Of a DNA stretch of 64,000 nucleotides, positions 27,735 through 35,688 are shown one piece after another (position 1 is the first letter of the stretch; every line of letters begins with the position of its first letter). The notes under the pieces were generated by a model, which worked only from the letters and a program-made list of their open reading frames with translations, did no database searches and was not told the DNA's origin. A program made the translations under genes and the position numbers. The DNA is taken from positions 460,886 through 524,885 of the forward strand of contig NZ_DBBS01000021.1 of the NCBI RefSeq assembly GCF_002292295.1, read 5' to 3'. This stretch comes from Sphingomonas sp. UBA978 (GTDB taxonomy: Bacteria > Pseudomonadota > Alphaproteobacteria > Sphingomonadales > Sphingomonadaceae).

Positions 27735-29104
27735 TCCACGCCGATCTCGCCATGCCCGAACCGGACGCCGGCCGTCAGAGCATCGCGCAACGCCTGCATC
27801 TGGACGATTCGCCGCGCGCCGCCATTCTCGGCGGAGCCATCGTCGCGATCCTGTTCTTCGTCGTCGGGCTCGGCTGGGCCGCCTTCGCGCGGCTCGACGC
27901 GGCGGCGGCGGGCGAGGGGCAAGTCGTCGTCGCGGGCAATCGCCAGACGGTGCAGCATCGCGAGGGCGGCATCGTCGCCGCGCTGGCGGTGCGCGACGGC
28001 GATCACGTCCGGGCCGGCCAGATCCTCTTCCGTCTGCAGGGTGCCGACGTCGCTGCGAGCGAACGCGCGCTTGCCGCCAGCGTCATCGATCTTCAGGCGC
28101 AGCGCGCCCGGCTGGAGGCGGACGTCCGCGGCAGCGCAATCGTCTGGCCGGCGGAGTTCGCCGCCGCGACCGGCGACGACCTGCGGCTGGTCGAGCGGGC
28201 CAAGGCGTTGCAGGCCGCGCAACGCGCCGCCCGCGCCTCCGCGCTCGCCGCCAACGGCGCAGTGCTGCGCCAGCAGGAGGCGGCGGTCGCGCAGCAGGGC
28301 AGCGGCTATAGCGCGCAGGCGCAGGCGACCGCCCGGCAGCGCACCTCGCTGCGCCAGCAGCTGGAGAGCACCCGTGCGCTCGCCGACCAGGGCTATGTCT
28401 CGCGCAACACGGTGCGGGCGATCGAACGCTCGATCCAGCAGCTTGACGGCACTGACGCCGATTTCGTCAGCCGCTCCGCCGCGGCGCGCGAACAGATCGG
28501 CCAGACCCGGGCTGAGGTGGTGCAGAACCGCCGCAAATATGTCGAGGACAGCGCCACCCTGCTGCGCGACACCCAGTTCCAGCTCAACGAGATGCTGCCC
28601 AAATGGCTGGCGGCGCGCGACCAGCTCGCCCGCACGATCATCCGCGCGCCGGTGACCGGGCGGGTCGTCGGCCTGCGCGTGTTTTCGGTCGGCGGCGTGA
28701 TCCAGCCCGGCCAGCCGATCCTCGACATCGTCCCCGATGCCGCGCCGTTGGTGGTGCGGGCCAATTTCGCGCCGGGCGACATCGACGGCGTGTTCGCGGG
28801 GCGCGAGGCGGAGGTGAAGTTCCTGTCGCTGCACGAACGCGACCTGCCGATCCTGACCGGCACCGTCCGCAACGTGTCCGCCGACGCGTTGCGCGACGAA
28901 CAATCGGGCCACAGCTATTTCAGCGCGGAGATCGCGGTGCCGCGCGACCAGATCGCGCAGATCGAGGCGGTGCGCGGCGGCGATACCGGCATTCGCGCCG
29001 GCGTGCCGGTCACGGTGCTGGTCAAGCTGCATTCGCGCACCGCGCTCGGCTATCTCCTCGATCCGTTGACCGAGGCCTTCTCACGGTCGCTCCATGAACG
29101 GTAA
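27731..29104 (+). CDS. Type I secretion membrane-fusion protein (HlyD/PrtE family)
   Basis: The 457-residue protein has one N-terminal membrane segment (AAILGGAIVAILFFVVGLGW, about residues 33-52), a biotinyl-lipoyl-like half motif (VQHREGGIVAALAVRDGDHV), and a long coiled-coil region rich in Gln/Ala/Arg (about 110-290). The conserved C-terminal barrel block contains LLDPLTEAFSRSLHER. It links the ABC exporter to the outer-membrane channel. It overlaps the ABC gene by 4 bp and the TolC gene by 11 bp, so the three are one operon. Confidence 0.92.
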   Translation: MIHADLAMPEPDAGRQSIAQRLHLDDSPRAAILGGAIVAILFFVVGLGWAAFARLDAAAAGEGQVVVAGNRQTVQHREGGIVAALAVRDGDHVRAGQILFRLQGADVAASERALAASVIDLQAQRARLEADVRGSAIVWPAEFAAATGDDLRLVERAKALQAAQRAARASALAANGAVLRQQEAAVAQQGSGYSAQAQATARQRTSLRQQLESTRALADQGYVSRNTVRAIERSIQQLDGTDADFVSRSAAAREQIGQTRAEVVQNRRKYVEDSATLLRDTQFQLNEMLPKWLAARDQLARTIIRAPVTGRVVGLRVFSVGGVIQPGQPILDIVPDAAPLVVRANFAPGDIDGVFAGREAEVKFLSLHERDLPILTGTVRNVSADALRDEQSGHSYFSAEIAVPRDQIAQIEAVRGGDTGIRAGVPVTVLVKLHSRTALGYLLDPLTEAFSRSLHER

Positions 29105-30701
29105 GCTGCGCCTCGCCCTGATCGTCGCTTTCGGCCTGTCCGCCGCGGCGGGCGCGCAGGAGAGCGACCCGCCGTCGATCTATGTCGAGGCGAAGCTGCC
29201 GCCGGAAACGCTGGGGCAGGCGATCGCCGATGCGTATCGCAGCAACCCGGCGCTGGAGGGGCAGCGGGCGCAGCTGCGGGCGCTGGACGAGCAGATCGTG
29301 CAGGCGAGCTCGCCCTATCGGCTCAACGCAGGCATCAACATGTCGCTGCAATATCGTTCGCAGGAGCAGCGCGGGCTGCTCGGCGAATTCGAGACGCTGC
29401 GCGCGCGCAACATGGGCGCGACGCTGACCGTGTCGCAGATCCTGCTCAACGGCGGCCGCACCGCCGCGCAGGTGTCGGCGGCGGAGGCGACGGTGCTCGC
29501 CGGGCGCGAGCGGCTGCGTGAGGTCGAGAATGCGATCCTGTTCGAGGTGGTCGATGCCTATGTCTCGGTGCGCCGCGACCAGGCGCTGGTGACGATCCAG
29601 CAGCGCTCGCTCGAGTCCTACGGTCGCCAGCTGACGCAGGCGATCGCGCGCGAGCGCGGCGGCGACCTGACCCGTACCGATATCGCGCAGGCGCGGGCGC
29701 AGCGCGAGATCATCCGGGCGCAGCTGGCGCAGGCGATCGCCAACCTGCAGGCGAGCCGCGGGCGGTTCGCGGCGGTGGTCGGGCGCAATCCCGGGACACT
29801 GATGACGCCGCCGACGCTGCCCGGGCTGCCGGCCTCGCTCGAGAATGCGTTCGCGATCGTCGAACAGGAAAGCCCCAGCCTGTGGCAGGCGATCATGGCG
29901 ACCAAGGCGGGCGATGCGCGGATCGCGGCACAGCGGGCCGAGCGTGCACCGATCGTCGCGCTGACCGGCAGCTACGGCTATACCAGCCCCTATTCCTATC
30001 AGTTGCGCGACGCCGGGCCGGCGGCGACCGGCGGCGTCACGCTGACGATGCCGCTGCTGACCGGCGGCGTGATCGGATCGCGGGTGCGCGCCGCCATCGC
30101 CGAACGCCAGCAACTGGGGTTCGAGGTGGAGACGACGCGGCGTTCGGCGCTGGTCACCGCGCAGAATGCCTGGAACCAGGCGGTCGCTGCGGGCGAGCAG
30201 ATGGATGCGGGCCGGCTGGCGACCGAGGCCGCGCAGGCGGCGCTGACCGGGGTGCAGCGCGGGTTCGCCGAGGGCTTCCGGTCGAATTTCGAGGTGCTCG
30301 ATTCCGAACAGCGGCTGCTGACCGCGCAGCTGGTGGAGACCAACGCGACCTATGCCGCCTATGCCGCCGAGGCGCGGCTGCTGGCGACATTGGGGCGGCT
30401 GCAGGCGGCGGCGATCGACCAGGCGGTGCCGGCCTATGATCCGGTCCGCAACACGCGGGCGGTCCGCCGGCAGAGCTTCGGGCCGTTCGATCCGGTCCTC
30501 GCGCCGATCGACCGGGCGCAGATGCCGGGCAGTGCGGCGCGACCGGCGCCGGTGCTGCCGGTCGCAACCGACGTCCGCATCCGGCCGGCCGCGGTCCGGG
30601 CGGTAGCGGGACCGACCGGGCGGGCGCTGCCGATCGGGCCGGTGCTGCGCGGGCCGGTGGCGGACGACCTCAACGATACGCTGGTGACGGGCGGGTCGTA
30701 G
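29094..30701 (+). CDS. TolC-family outer-membrane channel of the type I secretion system
   Basis: The 535-residue protein has a signal peptide (LALIVAFGLSAAAGAQ) and two TolC repeats with the helical barrel pattern (LGQAIADAYRSNPALEGQRAQLRALDEQI; NAWNQAVAAGEQMDAGRLA; GFRSNFEVLDSEQRLLTAQL). It then has a Pro/Ala-rich tail of about 80 residues that is longer than in E. coli TolC and probably periplasmic. It starts inside the end of the membrane-fusion gene. The operon is convergent with the Pel-type operon. Confidence 0.92.
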   Translation: MNGKLRLALIVAFGLSAAAGAQESDPPSIYVEAKLPPETLGQAIADAYRSNPALEGQRAQLRALDEQIVQASSPYRLNAGINMSLQYRSQEQRGLLGEFETLRARNMGATLTVSQILLNGGRTAAQVSAAEATVLAGRERLREVENAILFEVVDAYVSVRRDQALVTIQQRSLESYGRQLTQAIARERGGDLTRTDIAQARAQREIIRAQLAQAIANLQASRGRFAAVVGRNPGTLMTPPTLPGLPASLENAFAIVEQESPSLWQAIMATKAGDARIAAQRAERAPIVALTGSYGYTSPYSYQLRDAGPAATGGVTLTMPLLTGGVIGSRVRAAIAERQQLGFEVETTRRSALVTAQNAWNQAVAAGEQMDAGRLATEAAQAALTGVQRGFAEGFRSNFEVLDSEQRLLTAQLVETNATYAAYAAEARLLATLGRLQAAAIDQAVPAYDPVRNTRAVRRQSFGPFDPVLAPIDRAQMPGSAARPAPVLPVATDVRIRPAAVRAVAGPTGRALPIGPVLRGPVADDLNDTLVTGGS

Positions 30702-30749
30702 GGCCCGCCGTTCCACCTCGGAGCGGTCTGCTCAAGCCGACAGAAGATT

Positions 30750-30901
30750 GGTTCGCGCGGAGGCGCGGAGGACGCGGAGGTGATTCGCTTGCGGCAGCGT
30801 CTCCTTCCCATCGGACGGTCCGCCGGTCGGGCGAACGGAGGGACGGGCCGCTGTCGCGGCAAGCGCGACACCTCTGCGTCCTCCGCGCCTCCGCGCGAAC
30901 C
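30750..30901. repeat. Dispersed palindromic element, copy A (GCGGAGG-rich arms)
   Basis: The 31-bp arms at 30750-30780 and 30871-30901 are reverse complements at 30 of 31 positions, separated by 90 bp. The arms start GGTTCGCGCGGAGGCGCGG. A related element is at 46078. It fills most of the gap between the convergent TolC and PelF genes (30702-30939), so it may also end both transcripts. Nothing else is seen in this gap. Confidence 0.75.
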
Positions 30902-30939
30902 CGTTCTTCTACCGCTGATGCGCGCCGACCGGCCACCGC

Positions 30940-32418
30940 TCACTCGCGGTCGACCAGTTCCCGATAGAGGCGGCGGTAGGCGCCGATGATCGTGTCGTGA
31001 TCGTAGTCGCGATGCACCCGTTCGCGCATCGTTTCGCCCATCGTGCGGCGCTTTTCGGGGTCGCCGGCGATCGCCAATATGCCTGCGGCGGTCGCTGCCG
31101 GATTGACCAGCGGGGTGACGATCCCGCCATGGCCGACGTCGCCGTCGCCGCGCCCCTCGATCATCTCGCGGCAGCTGCCGACGTCGGGCGCGACGACGGG
31201 GATGCCGCAGGCGCCGCCCTCGAGAATCACCAGCGGCTGCGCTTCGGACAGGCTGGTGAGGACGAGCAGGTCGATCTTCGCCATCCAGTCCTCGATCCGG
31301 ACGCGGCCGGCGAAGTCGAAGACGGGGGCGAGCCCCAGATCGTCGACCAGCCGGGTGCATTCGTCGGCATATTCGGGGTCCTCGTCGGCAGGCCCAAGCA
31401 CGGTGAAGCGGATGTCGGGGCGCTCGGCATGGACGATGGCGGCAGCGCGGATGAAGGTCTTGATGTCCTTGATCGGCACCACCCGGCCGAGCAATGCGAC
31501 CAGCGGATGCGCCGGATCGCGGGCGTCGGCCATGCCGGTGAAGCGACCCGAGTCGATGCCATTGGGAATGACGCGGACCCGGCCCGACGCCGCGCCGAGC
31601 CGGCGCTGGACCATGGTGTTCTCACCATAGAGCGCGACGATCGGGTCGCAGGCATCGTAGCAGGCGGTGCCGTAGCTGGTGAAGGCGCGTACCCAAAGGT
31701 CGCGCAGGTCGCGGACGCTGCGTTCGAGTTCGAGGCCGGTATCGACCTGATCGCCGATCCAGTCCGCCATCATCACCTCGATCTGCCGTTCGAGCAGGTA
31801 GATGCCGTGTTCGGTGATGAACGCCGGGCGGCCGGTCTGGCGCGCGGCGCGGGCGGCGAGCAGGCCGGCGAAACCGGTCGAGATGGTGTGGTAGGCGCGG
31901 GCGCGCGGCAGCGGCGCGGTCAGCACCGCGAGCAGGCCGCCGAGCAGCACGCGCATTGCCCAGAAATAATGGTGGAACGACGCCTTCGGCAGCATCGCCT
32001 GATAATGACGACGCAGGCGCGCAAAGACGGCGGGATGCGACAGGATGTCGCCGGTCGCCGGCGGGCGACGCAGGCCGCCGATCAGGTCGATGAGCGCGGC
32101 GAGCCGTTGCGCGTCGCCGGTCGCGACGAAGGCGACCAGCGCATCGGCGATCGGGATCGCGATGGCGTCGGCGAGCGGGCGCGGCATCGCCGGTTCGGGC
32201 GCAAGGCCGATTTCGGTGACCGATATGACGTTGGGCGGCGGCGTGAGGCGGAAGGGGGCGGCATCGGCGCCCGGCTTGATCGCGGCGATGGCGAAGCGGA
32301 CGTCGGGCAGGTGGGTGATGAGATCCTGCAGCCAGCCCGACACGCCGCCGATGACATAGGGATAGGCGCCCTCGACGATCAGGCAGACGTCGGCCTCGGG
32401 TGTGTCGGCGTGGGTCAC
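30940..32418 (-). CDS. pelF: PelF-like GT4 glycosyltransferase
   Basis: The 492-residue cytoplasmic GT-B enzyme starts DVCLIVEGAYPYVIGGVSGWLQDLI, the signature N-terminus of PelF. It has FITEHGIYLLERQIEVM, a VIPNGIDSGRF segment, and the retaining GT4 donor block EAQPLVILEGGACGIPVVAPDVGSCREMIEG. Length matches PelF of Pseudomonas (about 507). PelF polymerises the Pel polysaccharide from UDP-sugars (UDP-GalNAc in Pseudomonas). I start it at the GTG that overlaps the pelE stop (GTGA). A longer open frame upstream is a shadow of pelE. It is the last gene of the operon. Confidence 0.9.
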   Translation of the reverse strand: MTHADTPEADVCLIVEGAYPYVIGGVSGWLQDLITHLPDVRFAIAAIKPGADAAPFRLTPPPNVISVTEIGLAPEPAMPRPLADAIAIPIADALVAFVATGDAQRLAALIDLIGGLRRPPATGDILSHPAVFARLRRHYQAMLPKASFHHYFWAMRVLLGGLLAVLTAPLPRARAYHTISTGFAGLLAARAARQTGRPAFITEHGIYLLERQIEVMMADWIGDQVDTGLELERSVRDLRDLWVRAFTSYGTACYDACDPIVALYGENTMVQRRLGAASGRVRVIPNGIDSGRFTGMADARDPAHPLVALLGRVVPIKDIKTFIRAAAIVHAERPDIRFTVLGPADEDPEYADECTRLVDDLGLAPVFDFAGRVRIEDWMAKIDLLVLTSLSEAQPLVILEGGACGIPVVAPDVGSCREMIEGRGDGDVGHGGIVTPLVNPAATAAGILAIAGDPEKRRTMGETMRERVHRDYDHDTIIGAYRRLYRELVDRE

Positions 32419-33275
32419 GCCGCGGCATGCTCCTGCCACCAGCGTGCCACCGTCAGCGCCTCGGGGCTGGTCGCCTCGGGCCCGGCGGCGAGCGTGTCGG
32501 CCGCCATCACGTCGATCGCGGCATAGTCGCCGGCCGCCCATAGCGCCTCGATCGCCAGCGCTTGTCGTGCGGGGTCGGTCGCCGGCATCATCGCCACCGC
32601 ATCGTCGCGCAAATGGCCGCGCTGCGAATCCGACAGCAGCACGTCGGCGCGGGCATGATCCGCGAGCAACGCGACGAGGCGCGAGGCCGCCTCGGGATCG
32701 TCTGTGCGCTCCGCCAGGGTGGCGCGGGTCAGCATCAGATTGTGCGCGACGCGCGACGATGCGGCGGCGGCGAGCGCGCGGATCGTCTGGTCGCCGTCGG
32801 TCAGCGCCAGCGCGATCAATGGCGACAGCGACGGTTCGAACGAGCGGACGACGGTTTCCAGCGCGCGCCGCCGCGCGCCGACATCGCCGTGGCGGAGAAT
32901 CGTGACCAGCGAGCTCAGCGTCTCGGGGCCGGCGTGGTGGACGCGCCCGTCCAGCATCCGCGCCGCGGCAAGGCTCGCGCCGCGCTGGCCGACGCGGACC
33001 GCGGCCGGGCCGAAGATGGCATCGTCCGTCTGCGCGGCAGGCGCCGTGCGGCGGCGGACCAGCGGCAGGGCGACGGCGATCCCGACGGGCCCCAGCACGC
33101 CGAGGATCGCGGCGGCGAAGCTCAACATCGGACCGCTGCGCAACCAGAGGACATAGCCGAGCGCGGTGAGCAGCGCATGCGCGCCGAGCGCCCAGCCCGG
33201 GGCGATCCCGCCGACCGCGGACAGGCTCCACAGCGCAATGTCGAGGATCGCGAGCGCCGCGAGCCGCGCGGTCAT
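32415..33275 (-). CDS. pelE: PelE-like inner-membrane protein
   Basis: The 286-residue protein has two to three N-terminal membrane segments (about residues 5-75), then a soluble helical region with repeated units (ALETVVRSFEPSLSPLIALAL, AIEALWAAGDYAAIDVMAADTL) like TPR/HEAT helices. This matches PelE, which joins PelD and PelF at the inner membrane. Assignment leans on position between pelD and pelF as much as on sequence. It starts with an ATGA overlap from pelD and ends with a GTGA overlap into pelF. Confidence 0.8.
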   Translation of the reverse strand: MTARLAALAILDIALWSLSAVGGIAPGWALGAHALLTALGYVLWLRSGPMLSFAAAILGVLGPVGIAVALPLVRRRTAPAAQTDDAIFGPAAVRVGQRGASLAAARMLDGRVHHAGPETLSSLVTILRHGDVGARRRALETVVRSFEPSLSPLIALALTDGDQTIRALAAAASSRVAHNLMLTRATLAERTDDPEAASRLVALLADHARADVLLSDSQRGHLRDDAVAMMPATDPARQALAIEALWAAGDYAAIDVMAADTLAAGPEATSPEALTVARWWQEHAAA

Positions 33276-34225
33276 GCGACCAGCCCGGCCGGCCTCGGCG
33301 ATCGCTGCGCCGCGCGCGACGCATCGGCGAGCAGCGGCGTCAGCCACGTACCGACCTCCGCCAGCTCCGCGACGCGGGATGCGTTCAGGGCGGCGAAGGG
33401 GAGGGCATGGAGGATCAGGCATCCGACCAGGTCATCGGTCGCGGGGTCGCAGAGCGGGACCGCGGCGACGCCGATGCCCTCCAGCGCCGCCCGGTCGCTG
33501 CGCCGCGCGACGTGGAGAATGCCGCGCCGGCGCAGCAGCCGTTCGATCAAGGCGGTCGGCAGCACGTCGCGACGCACCGCGGCCTGTGCGCCCCGCAGCC
33601 ACGCCCGCGCCTCGTCCCCGGCGATGCGATAGCAGGTGAAATCCTCGGTCCGGGCGGCGAGCGCGGTGAGACGCACGATCGCCTCGCGCCGGTCGGCCGG
33701 ATCGGCCGACGACAGCCGGGTCGCGGTGTCGATGACATGGCCCAGTGTCGCGCTCTCGGTGGCGATCTGGACCTGCAGCCGCCGGTTGGTGCGCGAGAGG
33801 GCGTCGAACGCCTCGGTCATCCGCGCGAGGTTGCGCCGGGCGACGCGGTCGCGTCGTTCGAGCCGGGCGTGGCGATTGGTACGCAGGATCGTCACCTCGC
33901 CGATCGCCACCGCGGCGACGAACCAGAGCAGCGGCGGCAGCGACAGATGGAACAGATGATCCAGATAGTCGCGCTCGCCGCCGTTCTCATGCGCGTGGAG
34001 CAGCCACAGGCCGGAGGCGATGGCGGCCGCGATCACGCCCGGCGCGGTGCCATAGGCGAGCGCCATCACCAGCACCGGCAGCCAATAGGGGCTCGGCTGG
34101 ATGGCGGCGAAGCCGGTGCCGCCGGTCAGCCACCAGTCGAGCGCGACGAGCGCGGCGAAGCCGAGCGCCAGCTCGACCGCGATGCGGACCGGCCGGCGCC
34201 AGGGGGGAGGAGGCCCCGGCGTCAT
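33272..34225 (-). CDS. pelD: PelD-like membrane protein with GAF domain but no GGDEF domain
   Basis: The 317-residue protein has four membrane segments in the first 125 residues (VELALGFAALVALDWWL; YWLPVLVMALAYG; VIAAAIASGLWLL; LLWFVAAVAIGEV), a short coiled coil (RMTEAFDALSRTNRRLQVQI), and a GAF domain at about 170-300. PelD of Pseudomonas (about 455 residues) continues with a degenerate GGDEF domain that binds cyclic-di-GMP. Here the protein stops where that domain would begin. It is coupled by ATGA overlaps on both sides. Cyclic-di-GMP control through PelD is therefore unlikely here. Confidence 0.82.
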   Translation of the reverse strand: MTPGPPPPWRRPVRIAVELALGFAALVALDWWLTGGTGFAAIQPSPYWLPVLVMALAYGTAPGVIAAAIASGLWLLHAHENGGERDYLDHLFHLSLPPLLWFVAAVAIGEVTILRTNRHARLERRDRVARRNLARMTEAFDALSRTNRRLQVQIATESATLGHVIDTATRLSSADPADRREAIVRLTALAARTEDFTCYRIAGDEARAWLRGAQAAVRRDVLPTALIERLLRRRGILHVARRSDRAALEGIGVAAVPLCDPATDDLVGCLILHALPFAALNASRVAELAEVGTWLTPLLADASRAAQRSPRPAGLVA

Positions 34226-35688
34226 CGCGCCTCGCCCAGACTACGGGTCAGCTGCGCGCGCGCGAACAGCTGGCGGCCGGAAAAGCCCGCCCGCGCGATC
34301 GAGGTGATGCCGCCGCTGCCCTCGATCCGCCAGCCGATGCCGATCGGCGCCGCGACGCCGAGGCTGGCGGTCGGGCCGTCGCCGCCGAAGCGGTCGACCG
34401 TCCATCCGGCAAGGCCGGTCATCTGAACCACGCCGACGCTGCCGCTGACCAGTCCCTGCAGCGTATGGTTCTCGCGCGTGGCGAGCGGCACGATCGGAAT
34501 GGCGTCGGCGCCGCGGCGCATGCGCTGGACGTATTCCGCCTCGTAGCGATAGGTGAGGCCGAGCGCGGGGAACTGGCGCCGGATCAGATAGTCGACGCCC
34601 GCGCTGGCGACGATCGTATCGCTCGCGCCGGGCAGGCCGGCGAGACCGTAGCGGTTGGCGCCCGCATCCGCCTGCACGACGACGCCGGGGGTGAGGCGAT
34701 AGGTGACGCCGACGAGGGCGCGCGACAGATAGCCGCCCGCCAGCACCTGCGCGGCGGTAGAATAATCGGGCATGTGGCGTAGCACGGTCGCGCGGAACTG
34801 CGCCTCTGCCGGGCCGGCGACGAGGCGGACGCCGCCGCCGGTGACCGCATCGTCGAGCGCCGCCGATGCGAGCAATTGCACGCGGACCGTCTCCTCGATC
34901 GTCGTCGCGACCGCGGCGTCGGCGACGGTCGCGCCCGCGCGCTTGCCGCCGGCGACCCGGCTGACCAGATGACGCACGCTGCCGCCGGCGGTCAGCCGCG
35001 CGCCTATCGCGGCATCGACCCGCGTACCCAGTTCGACCTGCGACAGGTCGCTGCCGTCGCGCGCGGTGACGGTAAGGCTCGCGGTGCCGGGCTCCGCCGC
35101 GATCGCCCGGCGTGCGGCGCGATCGTCGGCGCCGAGCGCGCGATAGTCGCGCGCCGCGCCGCGCGAATCGCCATCGGCCGAGCGCGTGTCGGCGAGCAGT
35201 CGGGCGACGCTCTTGTCGTTCGGGTAGCGCGTGGCGAGCGCCGCCGCCCGCCGTCGTGCCGCGCCGGTATAGCCGGCGGCGGCGTCGGCCTCGATCGCCG
35301 CGATTGCCGCATCGCGCGCGGTGTCGCCCTCCGGTGCGGATGGCGCGGCGACGGGGGCGGATGGCGTGAAAGCGACCGATACGGTCGTCCCCGCCTGGCG
35401 CCACGTCATCGTCCATCCCGGCGCAGGGCGCAACACGAGGCTGTCGTCGTTCCAGCGCAGGTCGCCGATCGCCTCGCCGGCGGCGCTGCGGAACGCATCG
35501 ATCCGCTCGGCTGCCAGCGGCCGGTCGAAGCGGGCGACCATCTCGCCCTCGGCCTCCTCGATCCGCACGTTCGAGCCGTCCGGCCAGATCAGCAGGGGGG
35601 AGGGCGCAATAACGCGCGCATCGGCGAACACCGCTGCCGGAACCGACAGGACGGGGGGCTCCGCCAGACCGAGCAACAGCGCGATCAT
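34222..35688 (-). CDS. Outer-membrane beta-barrel protein, equivalent of the PelB C-terminal half
   Basis: The 488-residue protein has a signal-like start (IALLLGLAEPPVLSVPAAVFA), a short beta region with WPDGSNVRIEEAEGEMVARFDRP, and a TPR-like stretch (about 145-210). The C-terminal 260 residues alternate polar and apolar strands with aromatic girdles (YRLTPGVVVQADAGANRYG; LGLTYRYEAEYVQRM). PelB of Pseudomonas is one long protein of TPRs plus a 16-strand barrel. Here the parts are two adjacent genes joined by an ATGA overlap. The role as Pel exit pore is inferred from order and shape. Confidence 0.7.
   Translation of the reverse strand: MIALLLGLAEPPVLSVPAAVFADARVIAPSPLLIWPDGSNVRIEEAEGEMVARFDRPLAAERIDAFRSAAGEAIGDLRWNDDSLVLRPAPGWTMTWRQAGTTVSVAFTPSAPVAAPSAPEGDTARDAAIAAIEADAAAGYTGAARRRAAALATRYPNDKSVARLLADTRSADGDSRGAARDYRALGADDRAARRAIAAEPGTASLTVTARDGSDLSQVELGTRVDAAIGARLTAGGSVRHLVSRVAGGKRAGATVADAAVATTIEETVRVQLLASAALDDAVTGGGVRLVAGPAEAQFRATVLRHMPDYSTAAQVLAGGYLSRALVGVTYRLTPGVVVQADAGANRYGLAGLPGASDTIVASAGVDYLIRRQFPALGLTYRYEAEYVQRMRRGADAIPIVPLATRENHTLQGLVSGSVGVVQMTGLAGWTVDRFGGDGPTASLGVAAPIGIGWRIEGSGGITSIARAGFSGRQLFARAQLTRSLGEAR

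Noticed and set aside
32419..33324. N-terminal extension of the pelF frame
   Set aside because: The extension is Arg/Ala-rich shadow of pelE; the GTG that overlaps the pelE stop gives the normal PelF start.
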